Positions 17,825 through 25,775 of a stretch of 36,374 nucleotides of DNA are shown in pieces. Origin of the DNA: a virus; IMG/VR virus record IMGVR_UViG_3300050045_000004, positions 1 to 36,374 of that record; one strand, 5' to 3'. Numbering within the stretch: the stretch's first letter is position 1; each line of letters opens with the position of its first letter. The translations under genes were made by a program, and so were the position numbers. The notes beneath the pieces are model-generated. The model had not been told where the DNA came from, made no database searches, and saw only the letters and a program-made list of their open reading frames with translations.

Positions 17825-18279
17825 TACACTTCCTCCAAGTCCAACGACCATCCGATGTCACCCTTCCATTCCTCGAAGTTTTCGGAGAACGGCTGGATCA
17901 TCATTTCAAGGACGGGCCGATAGAAAGTAAAGCTGCCTTGCGTGTAACTCGAACCGCTGACTTCGGACCGAAACGGTGAGCCGGGATTGCCGGTGGGGTA
18001 ACACAGATTGATCGCGCATTGCACGGTGACCACCATTCCCGGCCAGATGCCGTCGAGCGGCGGCGCGTCAACGTCGGTGCATGTGATCTTGCTCCGGTAC
18101 TTCCGGAAGATCGGATTGCCCAAGTTGAGGAGCACACCGTTGACCGACCGCTCAAGGTCCGCTGCCTGCGGAATGACCGAAAGCGTTTGCGTCAGACCGC
18201 GCGCCTGATATTGGAAGTTGCCCATCCCTGAGATGACAAGCAACGTGTCGGCATTCGCCGGGAGTACGTTCTCTAACAT
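17824..18279 (-). CDS. Distal-tail/minor tail protein
   Basis: A 151-residue protein taken from the ATG at 18279 (MLENVLP), in a TAATG overlap with the tape measure stop and behind GGGTGA. An in-frame ATG at 18291 is also possible. Visible segments include GNFQYQARGLTQTLSVIPQ and an aromatic-rich C-terminus ending EEWKGDIGWSLDLEEV. It occupies the place between tape measure and hub where a distal tail or hub-assembly protein is expected. The name is based on position. Confidence 0.6.
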   Translation of the reverse strand: MLENVLPANADTLLVISGMGNFQYQARGLTQTLSVIPQAADLERSVNGVLLNLGNPIFRKYRSKITCTDVDAPPLDGIWPGMVVTVQCAINLCYPTGNPGSPFRSEVSGSSYTQGSFTFYRPVLEMMIQPFSENFEEWKGDIGWSLDLEEV

Positions 18280-21089
18280 TATGTCACCCAACTAGGTTTG
18301 CGGCCGGTGGAGCCTGCCTGTTGACCGATAGCGAACTTCTTGAGTCTCTCCGCCACCGCTCCCCCTGCCGCCATCTCGAATGTCTCGCCGCCGATGTGCA
18401 AGTGCACGGGCGAGCCGCCCGCGCCGATGCCGCCACCCTCAGCGAAACGCTGGAGCGACGAACCCGGGACCATGCCGCCCATGTCAAACTTAGGCGGTGG
18501 AATTCGCATATCGTTGATGGCGTGCATGAAGCCAGCGCCGTAAGTACGAACGGCCGCTTCCTTCATGACGAATTCACCGTTGGAGAGCCGCGCAAGAATA
18601 CTGTCGCTCGTTCCGTTGCCCGGGCCACTGACGCTGCCCGTTGCAAAACCCGGAATACCGCCGCTCCACAAGAGCGGGGCCGCGCCTCCTAATCCATGGA
18701 GCTTTTCCAAATTCTGTGATGTCTCTTGATCCTTCGCTTGTTGCAACTTCAATTCGGCCATCGCAACGCGCTGTGAAAGCACCCGAGCCTGATCTGGACT
18801 TTTGGCGTTCTGCAAATCGTTCTTAGCGATGTTAAGCGCCAACTCCGCCATTTGGACTCCGCCACCGGCTGCGAAACCGGGGATACCGCCGCCCCACATC
18901 CGGATGTCGGCCCCACTTCTAAGCCGGTCCGCTTCGAGTGCATTGCGACCACCGATAGCGCGGGCCGCCGCTTCTTCCGCACTGGCACCGCCGTGAGCGT
19001 CGGCGGCGGCGACAGGCGATGCGTCAAGCAAACCAATCCCCAAGGGATTTGAAAGAACGGACCCGGTTACCCCGACAACACTTCGCGCACCAAGCTCCGC
19101 CGCTTCAAGACCAGCGTTTGCCGCCGCTTCGCCCCATCGGCCGACTCCGAGGCCGATAGCTTGGTCTCTAAGAGTGTCTTGCCAAGTGCCACCATCGGCG
19201 AAGCCCGGAATACGCACGCGACCGCCGCTAGCAAATCCACGGATCAACCCGCCGCGCCATGCCGCTCCCGGCACAGTGGCCGGTTTGTTGGTAGCAATCC
19301 CGGTAGCGGCCGACCTGATAATCTGCGCCAACTCCTGCAACACACCGCCGACTTCACTGCTGGCCGCTTTGATAGGTGCCGCCGGGTCCGCCGCTGTCGC
19401 TGGCGCGTTCACGCTCGGGGCCACGTAATCAGGATTGACCGGGCCACCGGGAGTGGGACCACGAAGTTTGGAGTTTCCCAATTCGGGGTGGTTTGGATCA
19501 GTGATGTTATCTTCGCCCGCCAGTTGTTCTCTTTTCTTTTCCGCGTCGTCGATTGCAAAGTGAGGACGCGTGACGCCCGCATCAGTGCCACCTCCGCCGC
19601 CACCCGAGCCGGTGTAAAGAAGTTTCTCCGCTCCGCTTCGGAGCATAGCCCCACGGTCAATTTCTTTTCCGTTCTCGTCTTTGCCACCTCTAATTCCGGA
19701 AACAATATCGGAGATGCCCTCACCCGCCTCCGCAATCTTTTTAACGATAGGCGTGCCGATATTAGTGGCTAGAACGGCCCCAAGCTTCTGCATGAGCGCG
19801 CTCCAAATACCAGCGGCTTCTGACACACTGGCGGCAAAGGCTTTGAAGGCGGTCGTATCTGCGGGAGTTTGCCCAAGACCAAGTTTGTTGATTGTATCCT
19901 TGCCACCTTCCGCTTCCGCGATTGGAGCCGAGCCTGACTTTTGCGCTATGCTGACAAGTTGGGCCGCGTCCAAACCTCCGAGGCCAGCGCCACTCGCTGC
20001 CCTGCCCCCCATCTGCGACTGCATCAACTCAAGAGCTTTTTGAGTGTCGATTGCGCCGCTTCCGATTAGGTCCATTTGCTTCTTGAGGACTTCAAGCGGA
20101 CTCGCCGGACCACTGCCGGTCTGCGCCATGTGCTCGATGCTCTCACGCAAAGTCTTGACACTCGCATCTTGAACATCACTCGATTGCGAACCCGCCTTGG
20201 CGCTATTCTCAAGCTCCTGCGTGATGTGCGGAATGTCTTTCAGTTCTTGTTCGTGAGTTTTGTTGTACTCCTCTTGGAGAGCGATCTGCGTTTGCTTCCG
20301 CTTGGTTTGTTCGGAGTGGAACGCTTCGTCCTGTGCGTTGATAGCGTCATCGACCGCAAGCTGATCCTTCCGTCTGTCACGGAGTTTATCCTGCGCGGCG
20401 AACGCTTCCTTCGGAACGCCATAACTCTCTTGGAGTTTTTCCTGCGCTTCCTGTAGGCGCTGAGTGGCTTGCTCTGGACCGTTACCCTCAAAGGATTTTT
20501 GAACGGCGTGTTGAGCTTCTTCTAAGCCGAGAGCGGATTTCTGCGATCTGAGATTGGACTCACTGACATTCCGCATCATGTCGGGGTAGTCAGTTGCAAC
20601 CTGCCGGGACATGCGGTTGACGAGTCGCTCAAAGCCCGCGCCGCTTACCCCCGCTTCCTCAAACGAGGATTTCATGCCCTGCATCACAGGGGCCGTCGTG
20701 CCGAATTCTTTTGCCATCGCGGCATTCTTGATACCGGCGGCGGTTTGCGTCTCCATGAAACTAAAGAGGGCTTTGCTAGCTTCGGCAACCGAACCAGCAA
20801 CCGGGCCGCCCATCAAGGTCGCGAGGCCGGTAAGATCGCCGCTCGACGCGCCGCGCGCAATTTGCGAGAACGCATTTGCGCCGGTTATGCTAAGGTCTTG
20901 GAGAGCTTTACTCAGGTCACCGACGCCAGCGCCGCCAGCGCCGCCGCTACCACCACCCGATGCGGCCTTCGCCGTCTTGGCAAGACTTTCGACAGCTTTC
21001 TCAACTCCGCCAATCTGATCCTTGGCGGCATCGGCACCCTCAGTGGTGACCTTGACGTTAACGCCTTGAACGATGTCCTCTAACGCCAT
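18279..21089 (-). CDS. Tail tape measure protein
   Basis: A 936-residue protein that sets tail length and is packed inside the tail tube. It has an N-terminal VNVKVTTEGADAAKDQIGGVEKA segment, a long central helical/charged region (about 190-300, rich in Gln, Glu, Lys) and a Gly/Ala-rich C-terminus. The family hallmark LSNGEFVMKEAAVRTYG is near residue 830. Four copies of a GG-x-IPGFA-x-GG type motif (about 625-645, 745, 815) are repeated. At roughly 0.15 nm per residue it predicts a tail near 140 nm. It starts at the ATG at 21089 behind AGGGG, one base after the preceding gene. Confidence 0.93.
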   Translation of the reverse strand: MALEDIVQGVNVKVTTEGADAAKDQIGGVEKAVESLAKTAKAASGGGSGGAGGAGVGDLSKALQDLSITGANAFSQIARGASSGDLTGLATLMGGPVAGSVAEASKALFSFMETQTAAGIKNAAMAKEFGTTAPVMQGMKSSFEEAGVSGAGFERLVNRMSRQVATDYPDMMRNVSESNLRSQKSALGLEEAQHAVQKSFEGNGPEQATQRLQEAQEKLQESYGVPKEAFAAQDKLRDRRKDQLAVDDAINAQDEAFHSEQTKRKQTQIALQEEYNKTHEQELKDIPHITQELENSAKAGSQSSDVQDASVKTLRESIEHMAQTGSGPASPLEVLKKQMDLIGSGAIDTQKALELMQSQMGGRAASGAGLGGLDAAQLVSIAQKSGSAPIAEAEGGKDTINKLGLGQTPADTTAFKAFAASVSEAAGIWSALMQKLGAVLATNIGTPIVKKIAEAGEGISDIVSGIRGGKDENGKEIDRGAMLRSGAEKLLYTGSGGGGGGTDAGVTRPHFAIDDAEKKREQLAGEDNITDPNHPELGNSKLRGPTPGGPVNPDYVAPSVNAPATAADPAAPIKAASSEVGGVLQELAQIIRSAATGIATNKPATVPGAAWRGGLIRGFASGGRVRIPGFADGGTWQDTLRDQAIGLGVGRWGEAAANAGLEAAELGARSVVGVTGSVLSNPLGIGLLDASPVAAADAHGGASAEEAAARAIGGRNALEADRLRSGADIRMWGGGIPGFAAGGGVQMAELALNIAKNDLQNAKSPDQARVLSQRVAMAELKLQQAKDQETSQNLEKLHGLGGAAPLLWSGGIPGFATGSVSGPGNGTSDSILARLSNGEFVMKEAAVRTYGAGFMHAINDMRIPPPKFDMGGMVPGSSLQRFAEGGGIGAGGSPVHLHIGGETFEMAAGGAVAERLKKFAIGQQAGSTGRKPSWVT

Positions 21090-21090
21090 C

Positions 21091-21600
21091 TTAAGCCCCT
21101 GTCATCGCCGCGCTGAAATAATCAGCGAAGTTTTGCATGACGTTCTGCACCACGCCGTCCAAATCCCACTTCTTCGGGATCGTGACACTTGCTGTGCCGA
21201 ATAGTTTGGGGGACTTATCGGTGATCGAAAGCATCAAGGGCTTGCTCGTGCCCTTAGCCGAAACCAGCTTCTCGCCTTCCGCCGGACCTGCGCCGATTGG
21301 AAGCCACAATAGCGGCGAGCCGCTGATCGTGCCGCCGGTCTCGAAAATGCCAGCGTAGGGAATGTCATGCGACATGCTGATCCGCATGTTGTCAAGAGTG
21401 ACGTGCAAGCCATCGGTCCATCGGCCGCCGAACTTGCCCGATCCTGAAATCATCGTCCGGGCTTGATCCTCAATCATCGACTGGCACATATTCATGGCCG
21501 CCGTGACCGCCGTGTTGACCTGCTCAACGGTCGCTTCGATGTTTTTGGTGACACGCTCGTTGATGCTGCCCCCGGTGATTTCGATGGTGACCTGCACCAT
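21091..21600 (-). CDS. HK97-gp10-like/minor tail assembly protein
   Basis: A 169-residue protein from the ATG at 21600, overlapping the chaperone extension stop as TAATG. Segments SMSHDIPYAGIFETGGTISGSPLLWLPIG match the conserved core of small neck or tail-completion proteins of the HK97 gp10/DUF6441-like type (IPYAxIFExGGTI). In most phages such a gene lies before the tail tube; here it sits between tail chaperone and tape measure, which is unusual. A role in tail assembly is inferred. Confidence 0.6.
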   Translation of the reverse strand: MVQVTIEITGGSINERVTKNIEATVEQVNTAVTAAMNMCQSMIEDQARTMISGSGKFGGRWTDGLHVTLDNMRISMSHDIPYAGIFETGGTISGSPLLWLPIGAGPAEGEKLVSAKGTSKPLMLSITDKSPKLFGTASVTIPKKWDLDGVVQNVMQNFADYFSAAMTGA

Positions 21601-21740
21601 TAGTCCATTTCCTTTTCCCAAGCCTGCAACTGCTTATTGAGAGTATCCTCTTTGCCGCGCGCAGCCAGTGCACCGAGCGCGAGGGTTTCGTACCGATCCC
21701 TGTCCCGCCGCCGCTCAGCCAAGAAAATATAGGCTTTTAT
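21600..21740 (-). CDS. Candidate -1 frameshift extension of tail chaperone (GT-like)
   Basis: An open frame of about 46 codons with no ATG of its own. It begins in the -1 frame at the stop of the preceding gene and ends in a TAATG overlap with the next start. It encodes IKAYIFLAERRRDRDRYETL through KQLQAWEKEMD, a helical, charged protein typical of the T part of lambda-like G/GT tail chaperones. The run CCCCCCGAAAAATAA at the junction (minus strand, 21751-21737) allows slippage: the lysine codon AAA just before the stop can re-pair perfectly one base back. This is inferred from the sequence only. Confidence 0.6.
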   Translation of the reverse strand: MKAYIFLAERRRDRDRYETLALGALAARGKEDTLNKQLQAWEKEMD

Positions 21741-22240
21741 TTTTCGGGGGGTGTAAGTCCAGAGTCGTTCTTCGTCGTGTCCGTAGGCAACGAGGGTTTC
21801 AATTCCTGCGGCAATTTCGTAGCCGGGTCCACGCCAAAATTTCCGGATTTGACTGCGGCGTCGTAGAGGGCTTGGACCCGTTTGGCGAAAGGGCCGAAGC
21901 CATTTCGGAATGTTTGTCTGTAGACCGCCTCCATCACATCCATTTGCACTTCGACCGGAAGCTCCATGGCTGTTTCTTCGGCTCCGTCATCACCCGGCTT
22001 TCCAGTTCCCGCAGCGATGATCGCCGCGACGGTATCGGGCGCTTGCACGAACACATCGGAAACCGACAAGGTTTTTCCTGCAAGCCATTTTTGTAGATCG
22101 GGAAAGCGAATGAGAAGATAGAGGACGCCTTTCGCTGAAATACCTTTCACTCGAAGCTTCTTGTCGTTACCGACTTCGACATCCTCGCCAAAGTCAGCGA
22201 TGTCGCTAAGGCTCAAGCCTTGTTCTTTCGTATCAGCCAT
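21737..22240 (-). CDS. Tail assembly chaperone (gpG-like)
   Basis: A 167-residue protein from the ATG at 22240 (MADTKEQGLSLSDIADFG). The frame is open upstream, but this ATG has GGAG behind it. The content (LRVKGISAKGVLYLLIRFPDLQKWL, then an acidic middle and FRNGFGPFAKRVQALYDAA) and the place just ahead of the tape measure fit the first tail chaperone, which coats the tape measure during tail assembly. It ends in TPPEK at the candidate slippery site, where a fraction of ribosomes would continue into the extension at 21600-21740. Confidence 0.7.
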   Translation of the reverse strand: MADTKEQGLSLSDIADFGEDVEVGNDKKLRVKGISAKGVLYLLIRFPDLQKWLAGKTLSVSDVFVQAPDTVAAIIAAGTGKPGDDGAEETAMELPVEVQMDVMEAVYRQTFRNGFGPFAKRVQALYDAAVKSGNFGVDPATKLPQELKPSLPTDTTKNDSGLTPPEK

Positions 22241-22296
22241 GTTGGGGGACTCCGGGGTACGTGCGGAGATTAGGGGGTCTAATCTCCGCAAAACTG

Positions 22297-22710
22297 TTAG
22301 CGGCCTGCGCGGTTGAAGCCGGTTGGCATCGGACGCGGCGAAGCCGGGTTCGGACGACGGCTCGCCATGGTCGCCGGTACAGTCGGCGGCATCGGCTTGA
22401 TCGAGGCCCGCGACGGCGCTGCGGCGGCAGGCTTTGCTGTGGCTGTGGCTGTGGCTGCGGTTGCGGCCGGGACCTTGACTGCGGGGGCTACGATCTTTGG
22501 CCGGGCGACTGGCGCTGGCGCTGCGGCTGTGGCTGCGGGAGCGGCTGCGGCCTTCGCGGTGGCCGCCAATGCGGCTGCGTTCAAGGCGGTAAGCTCGCCC
22601 TCCGCCGACGCGAGAAGCGGGGGAAGGTCCGTGTTCGCCGGGTCGGCTGCGATGCGGGCCTTAAGCTCGTTGATGATGCTCTCAAGCTGTGAGATGCGGG
22701 TCTCTGCCAT
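22297..22710 (-). CDS. Ala/Pro-rich small protein with N-terminal coiled coil
   Basis: A 137-residue protein from the ATG at 22710, chosen for its Shine-Dalgarno GGGAGAG; an upstream in-frame ATG at 22725 overlaps the previous stop. Residues 1-45 form a likely coiled coil (ISQLESIINELKARI). Then follows a low-complexity stretch of Ala with Thr, Pro and Lys (PAATAATATATAKPAAAA) and an Arg/Pro tail. Such linkers occur in minor virion proteins. Function unknown. Confidence 0.6.
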   Translation of the reverse strand: MAETRISQLESIINELKARIAADPANTDLPPLLASAEGELTALNAAALAATAKAAAAPAATAAAPAPVARPKIVAPAVKVPAATAATATATAKPAAAAPSRASIKPMPPTVPATMASRRPNPASPRPMPTGFNRAGR

Positions 22711-22724
22711 GTTCGTCTCTCCCA

Positions 22725-22961
22725 TTAGATTGCCGGGGGATAGCCCGGAACGACAACCTTGTTTACATCGGCCGGGTCGAGCGCGGCGAGCGCCGCTTGT
22801 GAAAATGCGATCTGTGCTTTCACCATCGCGAGATGCGCCGCCGCCGCGATCACATGCTCTTTCAGCACCTTGACCTGAGCGGCAATCGGCTTCCCGATTG
22901 TCTTACCCGTGACCACTGGCGAAAAGCTAGAGGATGCCGGAGCGACTACCTGCGGAGCCAT
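22725..22961 (-). CDS. Small helical protein downstream of tail tube gene
   Basis: A 78-residue protein, Ala/Val-rich, with a long predicted helix (QVKVLKEHVIAAAAHLAMVKAQIAFSQ starts near residue 29; read as two adjoining segments) and a Pro-ended tail (VVPGYPPAI). Not recognised. Its ATG at 22961 follows directly on an AT-rich set of overlapping inverted repeats, which could control its expression. Only a weak GGGA precedes the start. Confidence 0.5.
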   Translation of the reverse strand: MAPQVVAPASSSFSPVVTGKTIGKPIAAQVKVLKEHVIAAAAHLAMVKAQIAFSQAALAALDPADVNKVVVPGYPPAI

Positions 22962-22970
22962 ACGCGATCC

Positions 22971-23005
22971 CGTATATTACTGAAATATACGCGTTTGCGT
23001 ATATT
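22971..23005 (-). promoter_or_regulatory. Three-arm overlapping inverted repeat
   Basis: Between the tail tube stop and the next start lie three copies of one arm: CGTATATT (22971-22978), AATATACGC (22984-22992) and GCGTATATT (22997-23005). The middle arm can pair perfectly with either neighbour (9 bp with a 4-nt loop, or 8 bp with a 5-nt loop), so the two hairpins exclude each other. No T run follows. It could be an operator with three half-sites, a weak attenuator or an mRNA-processing element. Confidence 0.6.
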
Positions 23006-23008
23006 CGA

Positions 23009-23590
23009 TTAGAGAACCGTGTTCGACGGGCTTGCGGGCAGGGACGTGACCGCCGTGCCGAAGCCGCCCGTGAGTCGGTCGTACAGCACGTCGCCAATCA
23101 AGTCGATGGTGCCGTAAGCGTTGCCGATGAACGCGATGGCCTTCGAGGGCGAAATCGAGACAAGCGGGAAGTTCGTCGTCCAGATTGGACCCACGTCGTT
23201 CGCGCCGACAAACTGGACCGCGCCGTAGATAACCGGGTCGGCGAAGATGTCGATTGTGTCGGGCGACGGCGACGGGCCGCCGGTCGGCAAACCGAGAAGC
23301 GCGAGGCCCATGTTGCGTGCGGTGAATTCTTCGAGGACCATCGTCAGCGAGCCGGAGATTTCCGTGACCGCCGTGAAGTCCTTGACCTTGACGCCCGTCA
23401 TGGATGAATAGTGGTCGAGCTTCGTGACCTTCGCCATGAACTCGAATTGCGGGCTGTTGCCGCAGGGCGTGAAAACTGACTCGCCGAGCAACTGGATCGA
23501 CACAAGGCCGCGTCCAATGTAATAGTTGCCGATGTTCGGCGAACTAAGCGAGCCTTCGATGTCGAATGCCGGGTTCTGAGTGTCACCCAT
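23009..23590 (-). CDS. Major tail (tube) protein
   Basis: A 193-residue protein. The motif FEFMAKVTKLDHYSSMTGVKVKDFTA near residue 50 is the hallmark of siphophage tail tube subunits (KVxKLDHxSSxxGxxxKD). It is followed by ISGSLTMVLEEFTARNMGLALLG. Length and place, between the tail terminator and the tail chaperone, agree. It starts at the ATG at 23590 behind GGGAGACAGG. It would polymerise around the tape measure to form the tail tube. Confidence 0.82.
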   Translation of the reverse strand: MGDTQNPAFDIEGSLSSPNIGNYYIGRGLVSIQLLGESVFTPCGNSPQFEFMAKVTKLDHYSSMTGVKVKDFTAVTEISGSLTMVLEEFTARNMGLALLGLPTGGPSPSPDTIDIFADPVIYGAVQFVGANDVGPIWTTNFPLVSISPSKAIAFIGNAYGTIDLIGDVLYDRLTGGFGTAVTSLPASPSNTVL

Positions 23591-23606
23591 GGTCCTGTCT
23601 CCCGCG

Positions 23607-24152
23607 TTAGCCGCCGCTTGGAAGATTGATGCCCACGTACTCGTTCTGGATTAGCGGGTAAGTGAACGTAATCGAAATTCCAGCTTGGCCTTTCATCGTT
23701 CGGTTGCGAGCGTAGTCCGTGACACAGCCGTCGTACACAATGTTGCCAGTGCTGCCGACGATCTTCTGCAACTCTGTATCTGGTAGCACCGCTGCCAAAA
23801 TCGCGAGTCGCGCCGTGTTCAAGTCCGCTCCGCCGTTCTTGTTTGTGATACCCCGCGTATCGAGGACCACGTAAATCTCTGGCGTCATCTTCATAACGCT
23901 TGACGGGACCGCCCTTTCCATCAAGCCCCGCGCCGGTAACTGAGTGCGCGGGTCCTTAAGTTCGTCGGCGTCGAGAATGATAATCCCCGGCACCTTTTCC
24001 GCAGGAAGCTCGTTCCGATTTTGAACGATGTTTCCCGGGACAATCGAGATTGGCCCTTCGGGGCCGCCTGCAAGCGGAATAGTCAGTCCACCGAGCAGGG
24101 TATAAAGGCGGTTCAAAACAAGCTGCCGCCGGTCGTTTACCGTAAAGGCCAT
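23607..24152 (-). CDS. Tail terminator/completion protein
   Basis: A 181-residue protein from the ATG at 24152 (MAFTVNDRRQLVLNRLYTLL); the open frame above it lacks a ribosome site. A start helix with RxxxxNRLYxLL, a central PGIIILDADEL, then MTPEIYVVLDTRG and a C-terminal beta pair (ISITFTYPLIQNEYVG) fit tail terminator-like proteins that cap the tail tube. It lies just before the tail tube gene, as expected. It is the first minus-strand gene after the plus-strand insertion. Confidence 0.6.
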   Translation of the reverse strand: MAFTVNDRRQLVLNRLYTLLGGLTIPLAGGPEGPISIVPGNIVQNRNELPAEKVPGIIILDADELKDPRTQLPARGLMERAVPSSVMKMTPEIYVVLDTRGITNKNGGADLNTARLAILAAVLPDTELQKIVGSTGNIVYDGCVTDYARNRTMKGQAGISITFTYPLIQNEYVGINLPSGG

Positions 24153-24232
24153 TGGGGGACGCTCTAGCCCTAATCCTCCCCATGGAGGAGCGACCCCATT
24201 AACCATACTAGAGAGGAAAAGGCAAGCGGGGA

Positions 24233-24260
24233 TTGACAGCGGGGCCGAAACCAGTAGAAG
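24233..24260 (+). promoter_or_regulatory. Sigma70-like promoter for the plus-strand gene pair
   Basis: A perfect -35 TTGACA (24233-24238), a 16-nt spacer and a -10 TAGAAG (24255-24260; four of six match TATAAT). The ATG of the first plus-strand gene is 52 nt further on. This gives the only oppositely oriented genes of the window their own host-type promoter, independent of the late minus-strand transcript. Confidence 0.5.
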
Positions 24261-24311
24261 TAGCTACTTACGCCGCATTTCTGGCCCCTTTAGATACTCC
24301 CGGAGTCCCCC

Positions 24312-24791
24312 ATGAGTGCCGTCGAGAAAATCCATGAGCAACCGTTGACGCCGCGTGATCTTGCGTTGCAACTTTTTGGCGACGCCGTAGACCGTAATGA
24401 TGGCGACGCCGCCGAAGCGGCGCAATCCGAATGGCTCAAAGCCATGAAGGGTCGCCGTCGCGGTCTAATTGACGCGGCACTGATCGAGCTTTTTGCTTTC
24501 TATATTGACGGCAAGAAGCCGCAGACTTCAAAGAAGTTGAAACCAATGCCCCACGGTGACGCTGCCGAGAATGAAATGAAACGGCACACTAAAGCAATGC
24601 GCCGCCTTGCGTTAGAGCAACAAGCCGAAGCGATATTTGAGAAGGAAGTTGTATTGCGCATAACGACGAAATGTACGCTCAATGATCTATGGAAACTCGG
24701 CAACAAATTCGGCAAACGTGGCGACAAACGTCATGTTGTTGATGTTTATTCGGAGAGCCAACTTGCGAAAGCCCGTATCAAAGCTGACTAA
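24312..24791 (+). CDS. Hypothetical protein on the opposite strand (moron-like)
   Basis: A 159-residue protein, not recognised. It looks fully helical. The N-terminal half (LTPRDLALQLFGDAVDRNDGD, then a WLKAMKGRRRG segment) is followed by a Lys/Arg-rich linker (KKPQTSKKLKP) and a charged C-terminus. The Shine-Dalgarno GGAG is separated from the ATG by TCCCCC. Opposite orientation, own promoter and insertion between conserved head-tail genes mark it as a moron, an extra gene expressed separately from the late operon. It could be nucleic-acid binding, but that is a guess from charge. Confidence 0.7.
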   Translation: MSAVEKIHEQPLTPRDLALQLFGDAVDRNDGDAAEAAQSEWLKAMKGRRRGLIDAALIELFAFYIDGKKPQTSKKLKPMPHGDAAENEMKRHTKAMRRLALEQQAEAIFEKEVVLRITTKCTLNDLWKLGNKFGKRGDKRHVVDVYSESQLAKARIKAD

Positions 24792-25347
24792 AGAGGCCCG
24801 GGCACGCAATCTCTCGCCGTCTATAGTTCGGAACAGAATTCGCTCAGGATGGAGTAAAGAAAGGGCGTTATCAACGCCCAATTTTGGCTTTTGGTATCCC
24901 CGCAAAGGGACTGTCTCGGAAGCCGCTCGGGCAGTCGGTCTCAAACCGACCGTAGTCCTTCAACGAATACGGCGCGGACAAAAACTTACACAGAGTTTAT
25001 ACCCGCTTCACCTAAACTCGCATCAAATTATTCAAAAGTTAATCGGCGTAAAATGTCGAAAACTCGATATTTCTCCCGCTCTATTTTGGCTTCGAGTTAA
25101 GAAAGGGGCGTCAGTAGAGGGCGCTCTAGTCCCGCGAAAAACTCGCCGCTCTTACCGGCATCTTCCCCGCGCTCCGGGACTTTCAATGTCCGGCGTTTAT
25201 AAACGACTCGCCGCCGGATGGTCCTTAGCTAAAGCGATGTCTACCCCGCCAGCACCTAAAGGGTGGGGGCGCGTTTATTTACGCTACTCGGATATAGCCA
25301 TACCGCAGAAAGCGTCGCATCGTTACAATCACATCGTTACAATTTGA
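24763..25347 (+). CDS. Protein of four tandem helix-turn-helix-like repeats
   Basis: A protein of 194 residues if it starts at the TTG at 24763, which has GGAGAG five bases before it; the frame is open back to an ATG at 24682. It overlaps the previous gene's end. Four repeats of about 35-45 residues follow the pattern A-x3-GL-S-x2-VxxRIxxGWSxxxALSTP: NLSPSIVRNRIRSGWSKERAL, VGLKPTVVLQRIRRGQKLTQSL, LDISPALFWLRVKKGASVEGAL and PGLSMSGVYKRLAAGWSLAKAM. This resembles the small DNA-binding repeats (NUMOD/IENR-like) attached to phage homing endonucleases, but no HNH or GIY-YIG nuclease is present. The DNA is more AT-rich than its surroundings. Confidence 0.65.
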   Translation: MRKPVSKLTKEARARNLSPSIVRNRIRSGWSKERALSTPNFGFWYPRKGTVSEAARAVGLKPTVVLQRIRRGQKLTQSLYPLHLNSHQIIQKLIGVKCRKLDISPALFWLRVKKGASVEGALVPRKTRRSYRHLPRAPGLSMSGVYKRLAAGWSLAKAMSTPPAPKGWGRVYLRYSDIAIPQKASHRYNHIVTI

Positions 25348-25765
25348 CGTTTGTCTGGTAGAGCACGATAATCCCGCCCGGCGAGTACAGCTTAAGCGGT
25401 TGCGTGAATGACAGGATTTCGTTGATAACCGGGGGGTTTGCGGGAGGCTGGACGTAGGTCACCAACTGTTCGTTTTGCCAATCCGGAGCCAAGCCGGGGA
25501 TACTGTCAAGCCCGGCCGCGAACAGGATCGTCCGCTCGGTGGGGTTCGCGAGTTGGGTTTGGGCATCCCGTGGCATGTAATCGGAGACCACCACGGTGCA
25601 CGCTCGAAGCGCGCCTGTCTCATTGTTCCGGAGAGCCGCCATCATACCGTAGTCAGTGATTAGCTGGTCCGCGACCGCGAGCATCTCAGCATAGAATTCT
25701 TGACCGACCGCGATGTTACCGAGGCCCCCTGATCCACTGCCGCCGCTGTACTTTGCGAGTCCCAT
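25337..25765 (-). CDS. Head-tail connector-like protein
   Basis: A 142-residue protein. ADQLITDYGMMAALRNNETG, then VVVSDYMPRD, PTERTILFAAGL and YSPGGIIVLYQTNVKL match a conserved small neck protein found between head-completion and tail-terminator genes of alphaproteobacterial siphophages. It starts behind AAGGATCAGG. Its end overlaps by 11 bp, tail to tail, with the plus-strand repeat-protein gene, so the two transcripts collide here. Confidence 0.6.
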   Translation of the reverse strand: MGLAKYSGGSGSGGLGNIAVGQEFYAEMLAVADQLITDYGMMAALRNNETGALRACTVVVSDYMPRDAQTQLANPTERTILFAAGLDSIPGLAPDWQNEQLVTYVQPPANPPVINEILSFTQPLKLYSPGGIIVLYQTNVKL

Positions 25766-25775
25766 GACCTGATCC

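Noticed and set aside
22313-22873. Plus-strand Ala-rich ORF of 186 codons
   Set aside because: Shadow of the Ala/Pro-rich minus-strand gene; the compositional bias gives open frames on both strands.
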